Assembly: GCA_900769765.1 (NCBI GenBank)
Contig: CAAGHW010000109.1
Location: 1-30,888 of the forward strand
From: Bacteroidaceae bacterium
GTDB taxonomy: Bacteria > Bacteroidota > Bacteroidia > Bacteroidales > Bacteroidaceae
Reading direction: 5' to 3'
DNA length: 30,888 nt
Below the pieces are notes generated by a model that was given only the letters and a program-made list of their open reading frames with translations, had not been told where the DNA came from and did no database searches. How positions within the stretch are numbered: position 1 is the stretch's first letter; each line of letters begins with the position of its first letter. The translations under genes were made by a program, and so were the position numbers. Positions 7,907 to 15,279 of the stretch are shown piece by piece.

Positions 7907-8410
7907 TTATCGTTGGCTTGAGAAAAACTCTATTACAATGGTAAAGAGCATTGTAAGCAATGTGCTTGAGAAAATGCTTATAAGCAACATAAGAGGACTT
8001 GCGACTGTAAACATTTCAAGTATGAACAGTGCCGTAAAGAAAATGGATGTACACAGGAGTGAATATACCATGTATCTGCTCCATTTGAGGCTTCGTACTC
8101 CGGGGACAAAGTCATCGGGTATGCCTTTATGTGCGAATGCCGAAAGCAAAGGGTTGCGTATGAAACCGAGCAGGGTGGCCGCAGTAGCGTTTATACCCGG
8201 CGTGTTACAGAACATATCCACACAAAGTCCGAACAGAAAGCTCCATATAAGCAGTTCGTTGCGCGTGGTGTGTCGTGGCAGCTTAATGATAAAGATTATG
8301 TATACACATGCTGTAGCATAGCCGAACAGATGTATCCGGCTGAATATGAGTACCTGTACCAGTGTCAGCAGCACAAAGTTACGTAATCTAATCAGTGTAT
8401 TCTTTGACAT
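7907..8410 (-). CDS. mreD: Rod shape-determining protein MreD
   Basis: Small polytopic membrane protein of the elongasome, 167 residues, with five to six hydrophobic segments covering most of its length. Sequence conservation in MreD is low. The call rests on size, hydrophobicity, the LWSFLFGLCVDMF segment near 52-64 (MreD proteins usually carry a G-x2-x-D motif there) and its fixed place between mreC and mrdA. Its ATG overlaps the mreC stop by one base (TAATG), a sign of translational coupling. Confidence 0.9.
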   Translation of the reverse strand: MSKNTLIRLRNFVLLTLVQVLIFSRIHLFGYATACVYIIFIIKLPRHTTRNELLIWSFLFGLCVDMFCNTPGINATAATLLGFIRNPLLSAFAHKGIPDDFVPGVRSLKWSRYMVYSLLCTSIFFTALFILEMFTVASPLMLLISIFSSTLLTMLFTIVIEFFSSQR

Positions 8411-9255
8411 TAGTCCTGTATCTTTTTTTCGAGTTGTTCCTGTTCTTCCTTGCCGTCATTTCCGACAATGAACACATCTCTTACCGATGAGAAATCAACA
8501 AACAGCTCTACTTTGGCACGGTAGAACAGTCCGTCTTCGGAATCCTCGAGGCTGTGTATGCGCCCAACGGGAATATCTGCCGGGAATATCGACGAGAAAC
8601 CGCTTGTCACAACGGTGTCGCCCATCTCGAAAACCGTATAGCGTGGCAAATCTACAAGATACGAGTAGCGTGTATCGCTTCCGTCCCATTGCAAGGCGCA
8701 GAAGCTGTTGCTTCCCTTTACCCTGCAGTTTACCTTACTCTTTCCGTTCAGCAATGGGATGACAATGGAGTAGTTGCCTGATGCCTGATACACAATACCT
8801 ACTATGCCTTTGTCGCTGAATACGCCCATCTCCTCGCGGACGCCGTCTTTTGTACCTTTGTCGATGGTTATGTAGTTGTCGGTTCTGTTGAGAGTGTTGT
8901 TCACGATGGTCGCGCTCTTGTAGTAGAAGCCGTTATCCCTCTCCTTTGTGAACCTGTTGGTGGCAAGCGTTGATATCTCTTTCAGCGATTTCAGCTCGTT
9001 GCGTGTATGTTCAAGTTCCTCGAGCAGTGTGCGGTTGTGCTCCTTTAACGATTCGTTGTCACTCCTCAGGCTGAAATAACTGTCGATGTCCGTAATTACG
9101 GAATACAGGTTTCCGGCAACATTGTTTGCCGACGTAAACATTACCGCGCTCTGATAATTGTTGAAACTGATAATAAGCACAAAACTGATTCCTTCCAGCA
9201 AAGTGAAAAGGAACCAGTGATTGTGCTTTATAAGAAAATTCAATATCGTCTGCAC
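8410..9255 (-). CDS. mreC: Rod shape-determining protein MreC
   Basis: Bitopic inner-membrane scaffold that links MreB to PBP2/RodA. After a short cytoplasmic start there is one membrane helix (about 14-32). A coiled coil follows at about 60-95 (SLKEHNRTLLEELEHTRNEL and after). A beta-rich periplasmic domain with the MreC features NYITIDKGTKDGV near 127-139, GIVGIV near 150-155 and GDTVVTSGF near 212-220 comes next. Length 281 is typical. It ends in an acidic/glutamine-rich tail. It lies 12 bases after mreB and overlaps mreD by one base. Confidence 0.94.
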   Translation of the reverse strand: MQTILNFLIKHNHWFLFTLLEGISFVLIISFNNYQSAVMFTSANNVAGNLYSVITDIDSYFSLRSDNESLKEHNRTLLEELEHTRNELKSLKEISTLATNRFTKERDNGFYYKSATIVNNTLNRTDNYITIDKGTKDGVREEMGVFSDKGIVGIVYQASGNYSIVIPLLNGKSKVNCRVKGSNSFCALQWDGSDTRYSYLVDLPRYTVFEMGDTVVTSGFSSIFPADIPVGRIHSLEDSEDGLFYRAKVELFVDFSSVRDVFIVGNDGKEEQEQLEKKIQD

Positions 9256-9267
9256 GGTAGAAATTCT

Positions 9268-10284
9268 TTATCTCATCAGGAATGATGCCGAAAGGTCGTT
9301 CAATGCTTGAGCTGTACCTTTAGCCACGCAGTATAGCGGGTTCTCTGCGATGTGGAAAGGAATGTTTATCTTGTTCGACAAACGCTTGTCCAGACCACGC
9401 AACAACGCACCGCCACCGGCAAGATATATACCATTGTGTACAATGTCGGCATACAGTTCGGGTGGTGTATGCTCGAGTGCGCTTATAATGGCGTTCTCAA
9501 TCTTTGTGATGGACTTGTCTATACAGTGTGCAATCTCCTGATAGCATACAGGAACCTCGATAGGCATAGCTGTGATACGGTTCGGACCATGTACGATGTA
9601 GTCCTGTGGTGCTTCATCGCCAAGGTCGGTAAGAGCCGAACCTACATGAATCTTGATACGTTCCGCCATACGCTCGCTGACACGTACGTTGTGCTGGCGG
9701 CTCATATACTCCTGAATGTCGGCTGTGAAGTCGTCACCCGCTGTGCGCAATGAACCGTTGGAAACGATACCGCCAAGCGATATTACGGCAATCTCGGTAG
9801 AACCGCCACCTATGTCAACAACCATGTTACCCTCAGGTGCCTGTACATCGAGTCCGATACCGAGAGCCGATGCCATAGGCTCGTATATGAGATATACGTC
9901 GCGTCCGCCGGCGTGTTCCGCAGAGTCGCGTACGGCACGCAACTCAACTTCGGTAGAACCGTAAGGCACACCTATTACCATGCGGAGCGATGGGGTGAAG
10001 AGCTTGCTGCCCATGTTTACCTTGTCGATGAGGCCTCGCATCATCATCTCGCAAGCATAGAAGTCGGCGATGACACCGTCTCTCAAAGGACGTATGGTCT
10101 GTATGTTGGGGTTGGTCTTCTCGTGCATCTGCTTTGCCTTTTCACCAACCGCTATCATCTTTTTCTGGCCGTCGATAGCTACGACCGATGGCTCGTCAAC
10201 AACAATCTTACCGTTGTATGATATGATGGTGTTGGCTGTGCCAAGGTCAATAGCGACATCTTGTGTGAATGAAAAAAGTCCCAT
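9268..10284 (-). CDS. mreB: Actin-like rod shape-determining protein MreB
   Basis: Cytoplasmic actin homologue that forms membrane-bound filaments steering lateral wall synthesis. The nucleotide-binding loops are clear: DLGTANT at 13-19 (phosphate 1), DIGGGSTE near 163-170 (phosphate 2) and LAGGGALLRGL in the C-terminal half (adenosine loop). Also typical are VVIDGQ-like (VVAIDGQKKM) near 34-43 and RPLRDGVIADF near 66-76. Length 338 matches the family (335-350). It follows purH by 22 bases with no terminator between them, so both genes are probably on one mRNA. Confidence 0.98.
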   Translation of the reverse strand: MGLFSFTQDVAIDLGTANTIISYNGKIVVDEPSVVAIDGQKKMIAVGEKAKQMHEKTNPNIQTIRPLRDGVIADFYACEMMMRGLIDKVNMGSKLFTPSLRMVIGVPYGSTEVELRAVRDSAEHAGGRDVYLIYEPMASALGIGLDVQAPEGNMVVDIGGGSTEIAVISLGGIVSNGSLRTAGDDFTADIQEYMSRQHNVRVSERMAERIKIHVGSALTDLGDEAPQDYIVHGPNRITAMPIEVPVCYQEIAHCIDKSITKIENAIISALEHTPPELYADIVHNGIYLAGGGALLRGLDKRLSNKINIPFHIAENPLYCVAKGTAQALNDLSASFLMR

Positions 10285-10306
10285 TCTATATTATGAGTTT
10301 TTAAGA

Positions 10307-11830
10307 TTAATGTTTAAAGTGGCGGAAACCTGTAATGACCATTGCTACACCGTTGGCATCGCAGTAGTCAACAGACTCCTTGTCACGGATTGAACCGCCT
10401 GGGTGAACAACAGCAGTAACACCTGCCTCGTGTGCAATCTGTACACAGTCGGGGAATGGGAAGAATGCGTCGCTCGCCATTACGCTGCCCTCGAGCGAGA
10501 AGCCGAAGTTGCCTGCCTTCTCAATAGCATGACGGAGTGAATCGACACGTGATGTCTGTCCCACACCGCTTGCGATAAGCTGCTTGTTCTTTGCAAGAAC
10601 GATGGCGTTGCTCTTGCTGTGCTTGACAATCTTGTTTGCAAACAGCATATCCTCAATCTCCTCGGCCTTTGGAGCAACCTTTGATACAGTCTGTAAGTCG
10701 GCAGCAGTCTCGACCTTTGCGTCACGGTCCTGTACAAGAACACCGTTGAGTACGCTACGGAATGTCTTTTCAGGCATCTCAGTCGATTTCTGTACAAGGA
10801 TAATACGGTTCTTCTTCTGCTTCAAAACTTCGAGAGCGTCAGCATCGTAGCTTGGAGCGATGATTACCTCGAAGAAAATCTCGTTCACCTTCTCAGCTGT
10901 TGCCTTGTCAACATTTGCGTTTGCAATGAGCACGCCGCCGAATGCCGATACAGGGTCACCTGCAAGAGCTGCATCCCATGCCTCGGCCAATGTCGGGCGT
11001 GAAGCCAAACCGCAAGCATTGTTGTGCTTCAGGATAGCGAATGTTGTCTCTCCTGCGAAGTCATTGATAAGTTCAACGGCAGCGTTTATGTCAAGCAGGT
11101 TGTTGTAAGAAATCTCCTTGCCATGAATCTGCTCGAGCATATCGTTGAAGTTGCCGTAGAAAGCACCCTTCTGGTGTGGGTTCTCGCCATAGCGCAAAGA
11201 CATAGGAGTGTCGTTTGTCTGACGGAATGCGCTGTTTGTCTCCTTGTCGAAGTAGTTGAAGATTGCAGAGTCGTATGAAGATGATACTGCAAATGCCTCT
11301 TTTGCGAAGAAACGACGCTCCTCAAGAGTTGTCTGCGCACCGTTGTTCTTCAGAATCTCGTGGAGTGGAGCATATTGAGCCTTGCTTGCAACGATAACAA
11401 CATCGTTGAAGTTCTTTGCTGCACCGCGGATAAGAGATATACCGCCTATGTCAATCTTCTCGATGATGTCAGCCTCAGGAGCGCCCGATGCAACTGTCTG
11501 CTCAAATGGGTAGAGGTCAACAATAACAAGGTCAATCTCGGGAATCTCATATTCAGCCATCTGCTGCTGGTCTTTTTCAAGTTCTCTGCGACCGAGGATA
11601 CCGCCGAAAACCTTAGGGTGCAATGTCTTTACACGACCACCGAGGATTGAAGGGTAACCTGTGAGGCTCTCAACTGCAGTACAGGGAATGCCCAATGATT
11701 CAATGAACTGTTGTGTACCACCTGTTGAAATAAGCTGTACACCTTCTGCGTGAAGCATCTTGATGATTTCGTCAAGACCATCTTTGTAGAACACTGATAC
11801 AAGTGCCGATTTGATTCTTTTTGTTGACAT
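10307..11830 (-). CDS. purH: Bifunctional AICAR formyltransferase / IMP cyclohydrolase
   Basis: Catalyses the last two steps of purine synthesis, AICAR to FAICAR with 10-formyl-THF and FAICAR to IMP. The N-terminal MGS-like cyclohydrolase domain has LISTGGTQQF near 33-42 and GGRVKTLHPKVFGGIL near 64-79. The C-terminal transformylase domain has LRYGENPHQKGAFY near 197-210, KHNNACG near 262-268 and the ending HPGGSIRDKESVDYCD near 473-488. The start chosen is the ATG at 11830, giving 507 residues, the usual length, and the conserved beginning MSTKRIKSALVSV. The open frame extends 33 bases further upstream to 11863, but those residues do not look like PurH. A -7 promoter element lies about 80 bases upstream. 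It appears to be the first gene of the purH-mreBCD-mrdA-rodA operon. Confidence 0.97.
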   Translation of the reverse strand: MSTKRIKSALVSVFYKDGLDEIIKMLHAEGVQLISTGGTQQFIESLGIPCTAVESLTGYPSILGGRVKTLHPKVFGGILGRRELEKDQQQMAEYEIPEIDLVIVDLYPFEQTVASGAPEADIIEKIDIGGISLIRGAAKNFNDVVIVASKAQYAPLHEILKNNGAQTTLEERRFFAKEAFAVSSSYDSAIFNYFDKETNSAFRQTNDTPMSLRYGENPHQKGAFYGNFNDMLEQIHGKEISYNNLLDINAAVELINDFAGETTFAILKHNNACGLASRPTLAEAWDAALAGDPVSAFGGVLIANANVDKATAEKVNEIFFEVIIAPSYDADALEVLKQKKNRIILVQKSTEMPEKTFRSVLNGVLVQDRDAKVETAADLQTVSKVAPKAEEIEDMLFANKIVKHSKSNAIVLAKNKQLIASGVGQTSRVDSLRHAIEKAGNFGFSLEGSVMASDAFFPFPDCVQIAHEAGVTAVVHPGGSIRDKESVDYCDANGVAMVITGFRHFKH

Positions 11831-11909
11831 GTTTCTTAAATATTTTATGTTTATTACTCTCAAATTACTGCGGAAATACCGTCACGAAAACAATATCCTT
11901 AATTTTCTG

Positions 11910-11917
11910 CGAAGTTA
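11910..11917 (-). promoter_or_regulatory. Candidate -7 element for the purH-mre operon
   Basis: On the minus strand TAACTTCG resembles TAnnTTTG with one mismatch, in an AT-rich gap between nadB and purH. The -33 position (20 bases upstream) reads AGTG, only half a match to TTTG. The start site would be near 11903, leaving a leader of about 70 bases. Confidence 0.4.
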
Positions 11918-11980
11918 CTTTTTTTTATGCGATTTTGCACTATAAAAACTGACAATTTTTGAAGGTTAAATATGAATATT

Positions 11981-12015
11981 TAAAAATCGATGCAGGAGGA
12001 CTCCTGCATCGATTT
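11981..12015 (-). terminator. Rho-independent terminator after nadB
   Basis: A perfect 15-bp inverted repeat (11984-11998 with 12001-12015) with a two-base centre is followed, on the minus strand, by a run of T (TTTTTAAA). It lies 64 bases past the nadB stop and just before the purH promoter region. The other strand lacks a comparable T tract, so it serves nadB. Confidence 0.88.
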
Positions 12016-12078
12016 CTGTATTCTGTTTTTCTTATGTTTATTTACAATGTTATTGCCATTTGCAACATGAATGCTGTT

Positions 12079-13647
12079 TTATGCCTTCTTCGGGTGGTCG
12101 ATATTGTAGTGCAATCCGCAACTCTCCTTGCGTTCCATTGCCTGGCGCATAATCAGGTAACCTACGTTAATTACATTACGCAACTCGCAAAGCTCGCGGC
12201 TCACGACGCTCTGTTTGAAAAGTTCCTCGGTCTCCTCATAGAGCAGGTCAAGGCGATTCCAGGCACGTTTCAGGCGCAGGTCGCTACGTACAATACCAAC
12301 GTATGTGCTCATAATCTGCTGCACTTCCTTGGCGTCCTGCGAAATAAGCACCATCTCCTCGTTCATCTTTGTGCCTTCGTCGTTCCACTCGGGAATCTCT
12401 TCGTTGTAGGTGTAGCTTTCAAAGTTTTCAAGTGAATGCTTCGCTGCCGCATCGGCATAAACTACAGCCTCAATCAATGAGTTGCTTGCCAGGCGGTTGC
12501 CGCCATGCAGGCCTGTGCATGAACATTCGCCCACGGCATACAGGCGGTGTATGCTCGATGCTGCATTCAGGTCCACCTTTATACCGCCGCAAAGGTAGTG
12601 TGCCGCAGGTGCAACGGGGATGTAGTCCTTTGTTATGTCAATGCCCAATGAAAGACATTTTTCGTAAATATTGGGGAAGTGACGTTTGGTCTCTTCGGGG
12701 TCTTTGTGCGTCACGTCAAGATATACATGCTCGTCGCCACGTAGCTTCATCTCGTTGTCGATGGCGCGTGCCACAATGTCGCGTGGAGCGAGTGACAGGC
12801 GCGGGTCGTACTTGTGCATGAACTCCTTGCCGTTCTTGGTGCGTAGGATACCGCCGTAGCCACGCATTGCCTCTGTAATAAGGAACGACGGGCGGTCGCC
12901 TGGGTTATACAGTGCTGTGGGGTGGAACTGCACGAATTCCATATCTTTTACTGTTCCTTTGGCACGATACACCATCGCTATACCGTCGCCTGTTGCTACA
13001 AGTGGGTTGGTTGTTGTCTTGTACACTGCACCGCAACCGCCGGTAGCCATGAGTGTTACCTTGCTCAGGAAGGTATGTACTTCATTTGTTGCAATGTCAA
13101 GAACGTAGGCTCCATAGCATTCTATGTCGGGTGTCTGTCTTGTTACCTCAATACCCAAGTGGTGCTGTGTGAGTATCTCAATAGCAAAATGGTTGTCGTA
13201 GATGGTGATGTTGGGGTGCTTGCGCACGGCTTTGATAAGCGACTCCTGTATCTCGGCTCCTGTGTTGTCTGCGTGGTGCAGGATGCGGAATTCCGAGTGT
13301 CCTCCTTCGCGGTGCAGGTCGAACTCTCCTTTTTCGTTGCGGTCGAACTCTACTCCCCAATCAATGAGTGCCTGTATCTGTGACGGTGCTTCGCGTACCA
13401 CCTTCTCCACAGCGGCGCGGTCGCTTATCCAGTCACCGGCAATCATTGTGTCCTCGATATGTTTCTCGAAATTATCGACTGAAAGATTGGTTACCGATGC
13501 TACACCACCTTGTGCAAAATAGGTGTTTGCATCTTCCAATGTCGTTTTGCATATAAGGGCTACTTTACCTTTGTCTGCCACTTTCAATGCATAACTCATT
13601 CCGGCAATACCGGAACCGATTACCAAAAAATCGAATCTGTTGACCAT
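12079..13647 (-). CDS. nadB: L-aspartate oxidase
   Basis: FAD enzyme converting L-aspartate to iminoaspartate, the first step of de novo NAD synthesis. In anaerobes fumarate can serve as electron acceptor, which would fit the fumarate reductase nearby. The N-terminal dinucleotide-binding motif GSGIAG is at 11-16, YFAQGGVASV near 43-52, REGGHSEFRILHHADNTG near 113-130, GGCGAVYKTTTNP near 203-215 and TEAMRGYGGIL near 257-267. The C-terminal helical domain ends the 522-residue protein, a normal length. A weak -7-like TATTTTTA lies upstream at 13691-13698 on the minus strand. Its own terminator makes it a single-gene unit. No nadA or nadC is visible next to it. Confidence 0.96.
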   Translation of the reverse strand: MVNRFDFLVIGSGIAGMSYALKVADKGKVALICKTTLEDANTYFAQGGVASVTNLSVDNFEKHIEDTMIAGDWISDRAAVEKVVREAPSQIQALIDWGVEFDRNEKGEFDLHREGGHSEFRILHHADNTGAEIQESLIKAVRKHPNITIYDNHFAIEILTQHHLGIEVTRQTPDIECYGAYVLDIATNEVHTFLSKVTLMATGGCGAVYKTTTNPLVATGDGIAMVYRAKGTVKDMEFVQFHPTALYNPGDRPSFLITEAMRGYGGILRTKNGKEFMHKYDPRLSLAPRDIVARAIDNEMKLRGDEHVYLDVTHKDPEETKRHFPNIYEKCLSLGIDITKDYIPVAPAAHYLCGGIKVDLNAASSIHRLYAVGECSCTGLHGGNRLASNSLIEAVVYADAAAKHSLENFESYTYNEEIPEWNDEGTKMNEEMVLISQDAKEVQQIMSTYVGIVRSDLRLKRAWNRLDLLYEETEELFKQSVVSRELCELRNVINVGYLIMRQAMERKESCGLHYNIDHPKKA

Positions 13648-13752
13648 CTCATTCTGTTATTAAAGAGTCTGTCGTTCACTATTGTGCTTGTAAAAATACA
13701 AAAAAGCCTAATAAAATCTTTTATATCTGCTGTTTTTTGTAGAAAAATAGTC

Positions 13753-14664
13753 TCATTCTTCCTGCAGGGCCGATATATTCCGCATCAGCTGTTCATATCC
13801 GCACCGTTCAACGGCACTTTTTGCAAATAGGGTGTCGTATTGTTCTTTTGTCAGCGTCTGCCATTTTTCCATGTTCATGGCCTTCAACTCTTCATTTGGT
13901 TTGAACTCTGGTGTGCTGTTCGGTGTGGAGAAACGGTTATGCGGGCAGGCTTGCAGGCAACAGTCGCAGCCGTAAAAGTTGTTTCCCATCTTTTTGCCGA
14001 TATTCTCGGGCAGTTCGTCGCGGTGCTCTATTGTGAGATAGGAAAGGCATTTGCGGGCATCGAATCCGTCGCTCGAGAGTGCACCGGTGGGGCAGTTCTC
14101 GAAACATCTGCGACAGTTTCCGCAATGGTCGGCGGTGAAGGGGGTGTCGTATTCGAGTTCGGCGTCAATAAGTAGTTCGCCCAGGAAAAAGTATGAGCCT
14201 TTGCGTGGTATTATAAGTTGGCGGTTGTGTCCAATCCATCCCAGACCGGCCTTGACGGCCCAATAGCGTTCGAGCACAGGGGCCGAGTCGCAAAAGGCGC
14301 GTCCTCTGACGGTATGGATGGCATTGATGCTCTCCAACAGTGCATACAGCTTGTCCTTGATTACTTTGTGATAGTCGTTGCCTATGGCGTATGACGCTAT
14401 TCCGCTTATCGTTTCTTCGGGATAGTAGTTGATGGCTACAACGACGATGCTTCTGCATCCTTCAACGAGCAAGGTAGGGTCAAAGCGTTTCTCGCAGTTA
14501 CGCTCGAGATAGTGCATTGTTCCGTGTCTTCCCTCTCCTGTCCACCGGTTGTATGCACGGATGGTCTCGTCCGACACGGCTTCCGCCTGGGTTATTCCAC
14601 AAATGTCAAATCCGAGACGTTTTGCCTCGGATTTAATATATTGTGTCAGTTCTGCCTTGTCCAT
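13753..14664 (-). CDS. queG: Epoxyqueuosine reductase
   Basis: Cobalamin-dependent iron-sulfur enzyme that reduces epoxyqueuosine to queuosine in the wobble position of tRNAs for Tyr, His, Asn and Asp. The 303-residue protein has the core domain with FCDSAPVLER (Asp126, the expected catalytic acid position) and KAGLGWIGHNRQL near 138-150. Two ferredoxin-type cluster motifs follow: CGNCRRCFENCP at 181-192, and C233, C236 and C240 in GCDCCLQACPHN. It ends without the HEAT-like C-terminal repeats of longer QueG proteins, giving the short form of the family. Its ATG overlaps the stop of the deacetylase-like gene by one base, so it is probably translated from the DUF2723 operon mRNA. Confidence 0.95.
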   Translation of the reverse strand: MDKAELTQYIKSEAKRLGFDICGITQAEAVSDETIRAYNRWTGEGRHGTMHYLERNCEKRFDPTLLVEGCRSIVVVAINYYPEETISGIASYAIGNDYHKVIKDKLYALLESINAIHTVRGRAFCDSAPVLERYWAVKAGLGWIGHNRQLIIPRKGSYFFLGELLIDAELEYDTPFTADHCGNCRRCFENCPTGALSSDGFDARKCLSYLTIEHRDELPENIGKKMGNNFYGCDCCLQACPHNRFSTPNSTPEFKPNEELKAMNMEKWQTLTKEQYDTLFAKSAVERCGYEQLMRNISALQEE

Positions 14665-15275
14665 TATTCAAAAGTCTTGAAACTGTAGCCTTGCTCCAAC
14701 AACCACTCTATTGCAAGCGGAAGGGCATACTTGAGATTCTTCTCGGCTCTCAATGAGTCGTGAAAGGTTATTATTGAACCGTTACGGGTATATCTCTTCA
14801 CGTTCTCAAGGACATCTTCGCCTGTCATGCGGTAGCTGTAGTCGCGTGTCACAAGGTCCCACATCACAAATCTGTAACGCTTGCTCAGAATATTGTATAG
14901 CCTGTGATTCAAAAAACCATGTGGCGGACGGAACAGATTGCTGTGTATCAGGTCATCTGCCTTTTCTACATTTTTGATATAGCTGTCCGTATTTGCAAAC
15001 ATTCCTTTCAGGTGGTTGAAGGTGTGGTTGCCTACCTTATGCCCGTTCTCTATGACGTACCTGTACTCTTGCGGATGCTTGCGTATGTTGTCGCCCACCA
15101 TAAAGAATGTCGCTTTGATGCCATATTTGCCCAGCAAGTCGACGACCCAAGGGGTTATGGCAGGGATAGGTCCGTCGTCAAAGGTCAGATAAACCGCCTT
15201 TTCATCGGGATTCATACGCCACAGAGCCTTCGGGTATAGGTTGCGGAATATTTTAGGAACCTGCTCTATAAACAT
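14664..15275 (-). CDS. Polysaccharide deacetylase family protein (NodB homology)
   Basis: Carbohydrate esterase 4-type fold, 203 residues. The NodB motifs are all present: TFDDGP with D33/D34, metal-binding H84 and H88 in GNHTFNH, RPPHG at 116-120, and HDS with H172. These predict a metal-dependent N- or O-deacetylase acting on an amino-sugar glycan. I see no signal peptide, lipobox or membrane anchor; the N terminus (MFIEQVPKIF...) is amphipathic at best. The protein may therefore act in the cytoplasm, for example on a lipid-linked sugar precursor, or leave the cell by an unusual route. It starts four bases after the DUF2723 gene and overlaps queG by one base. The substrate is unknown. The link to the DUF2723 glycosyltransferase-like protein suggests a glycan modification role (inference). 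Confidence 0.88.
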   Translation of the reverse strand: MFIEQVPKIFRNLYPKALWRMNPDEKAVYLTFDDGPIPAITPWVVDLLGKYGIKATFFMVGDNIRKHPQEYRYVIENGHKVGNHTFNHLKGMFANTDSYIKNVEKADDLIHSNLFRPPHGFLNHRLYNILSKRYRFVMWDLVTRDYSYRMTGEDVLENVKRYTRNGSIITFHDSLRAEKNLKYALPLAIEWLLEQGYSFKTFE

Positions 15276-15279
15276 ATCA

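Noticed and set aside
7327..7944. A 205-codon open frame antisense to mrdA
   Set aside because: Covers a gene with all three PBP motifs; no sign of its own promoter or family.
11831..11863. Upstream start for purH at 11863
   Set aside because: The extra 11 residues do not belong to PurH, whose conserved start MSTKRIKSALVSV begins at 11830.
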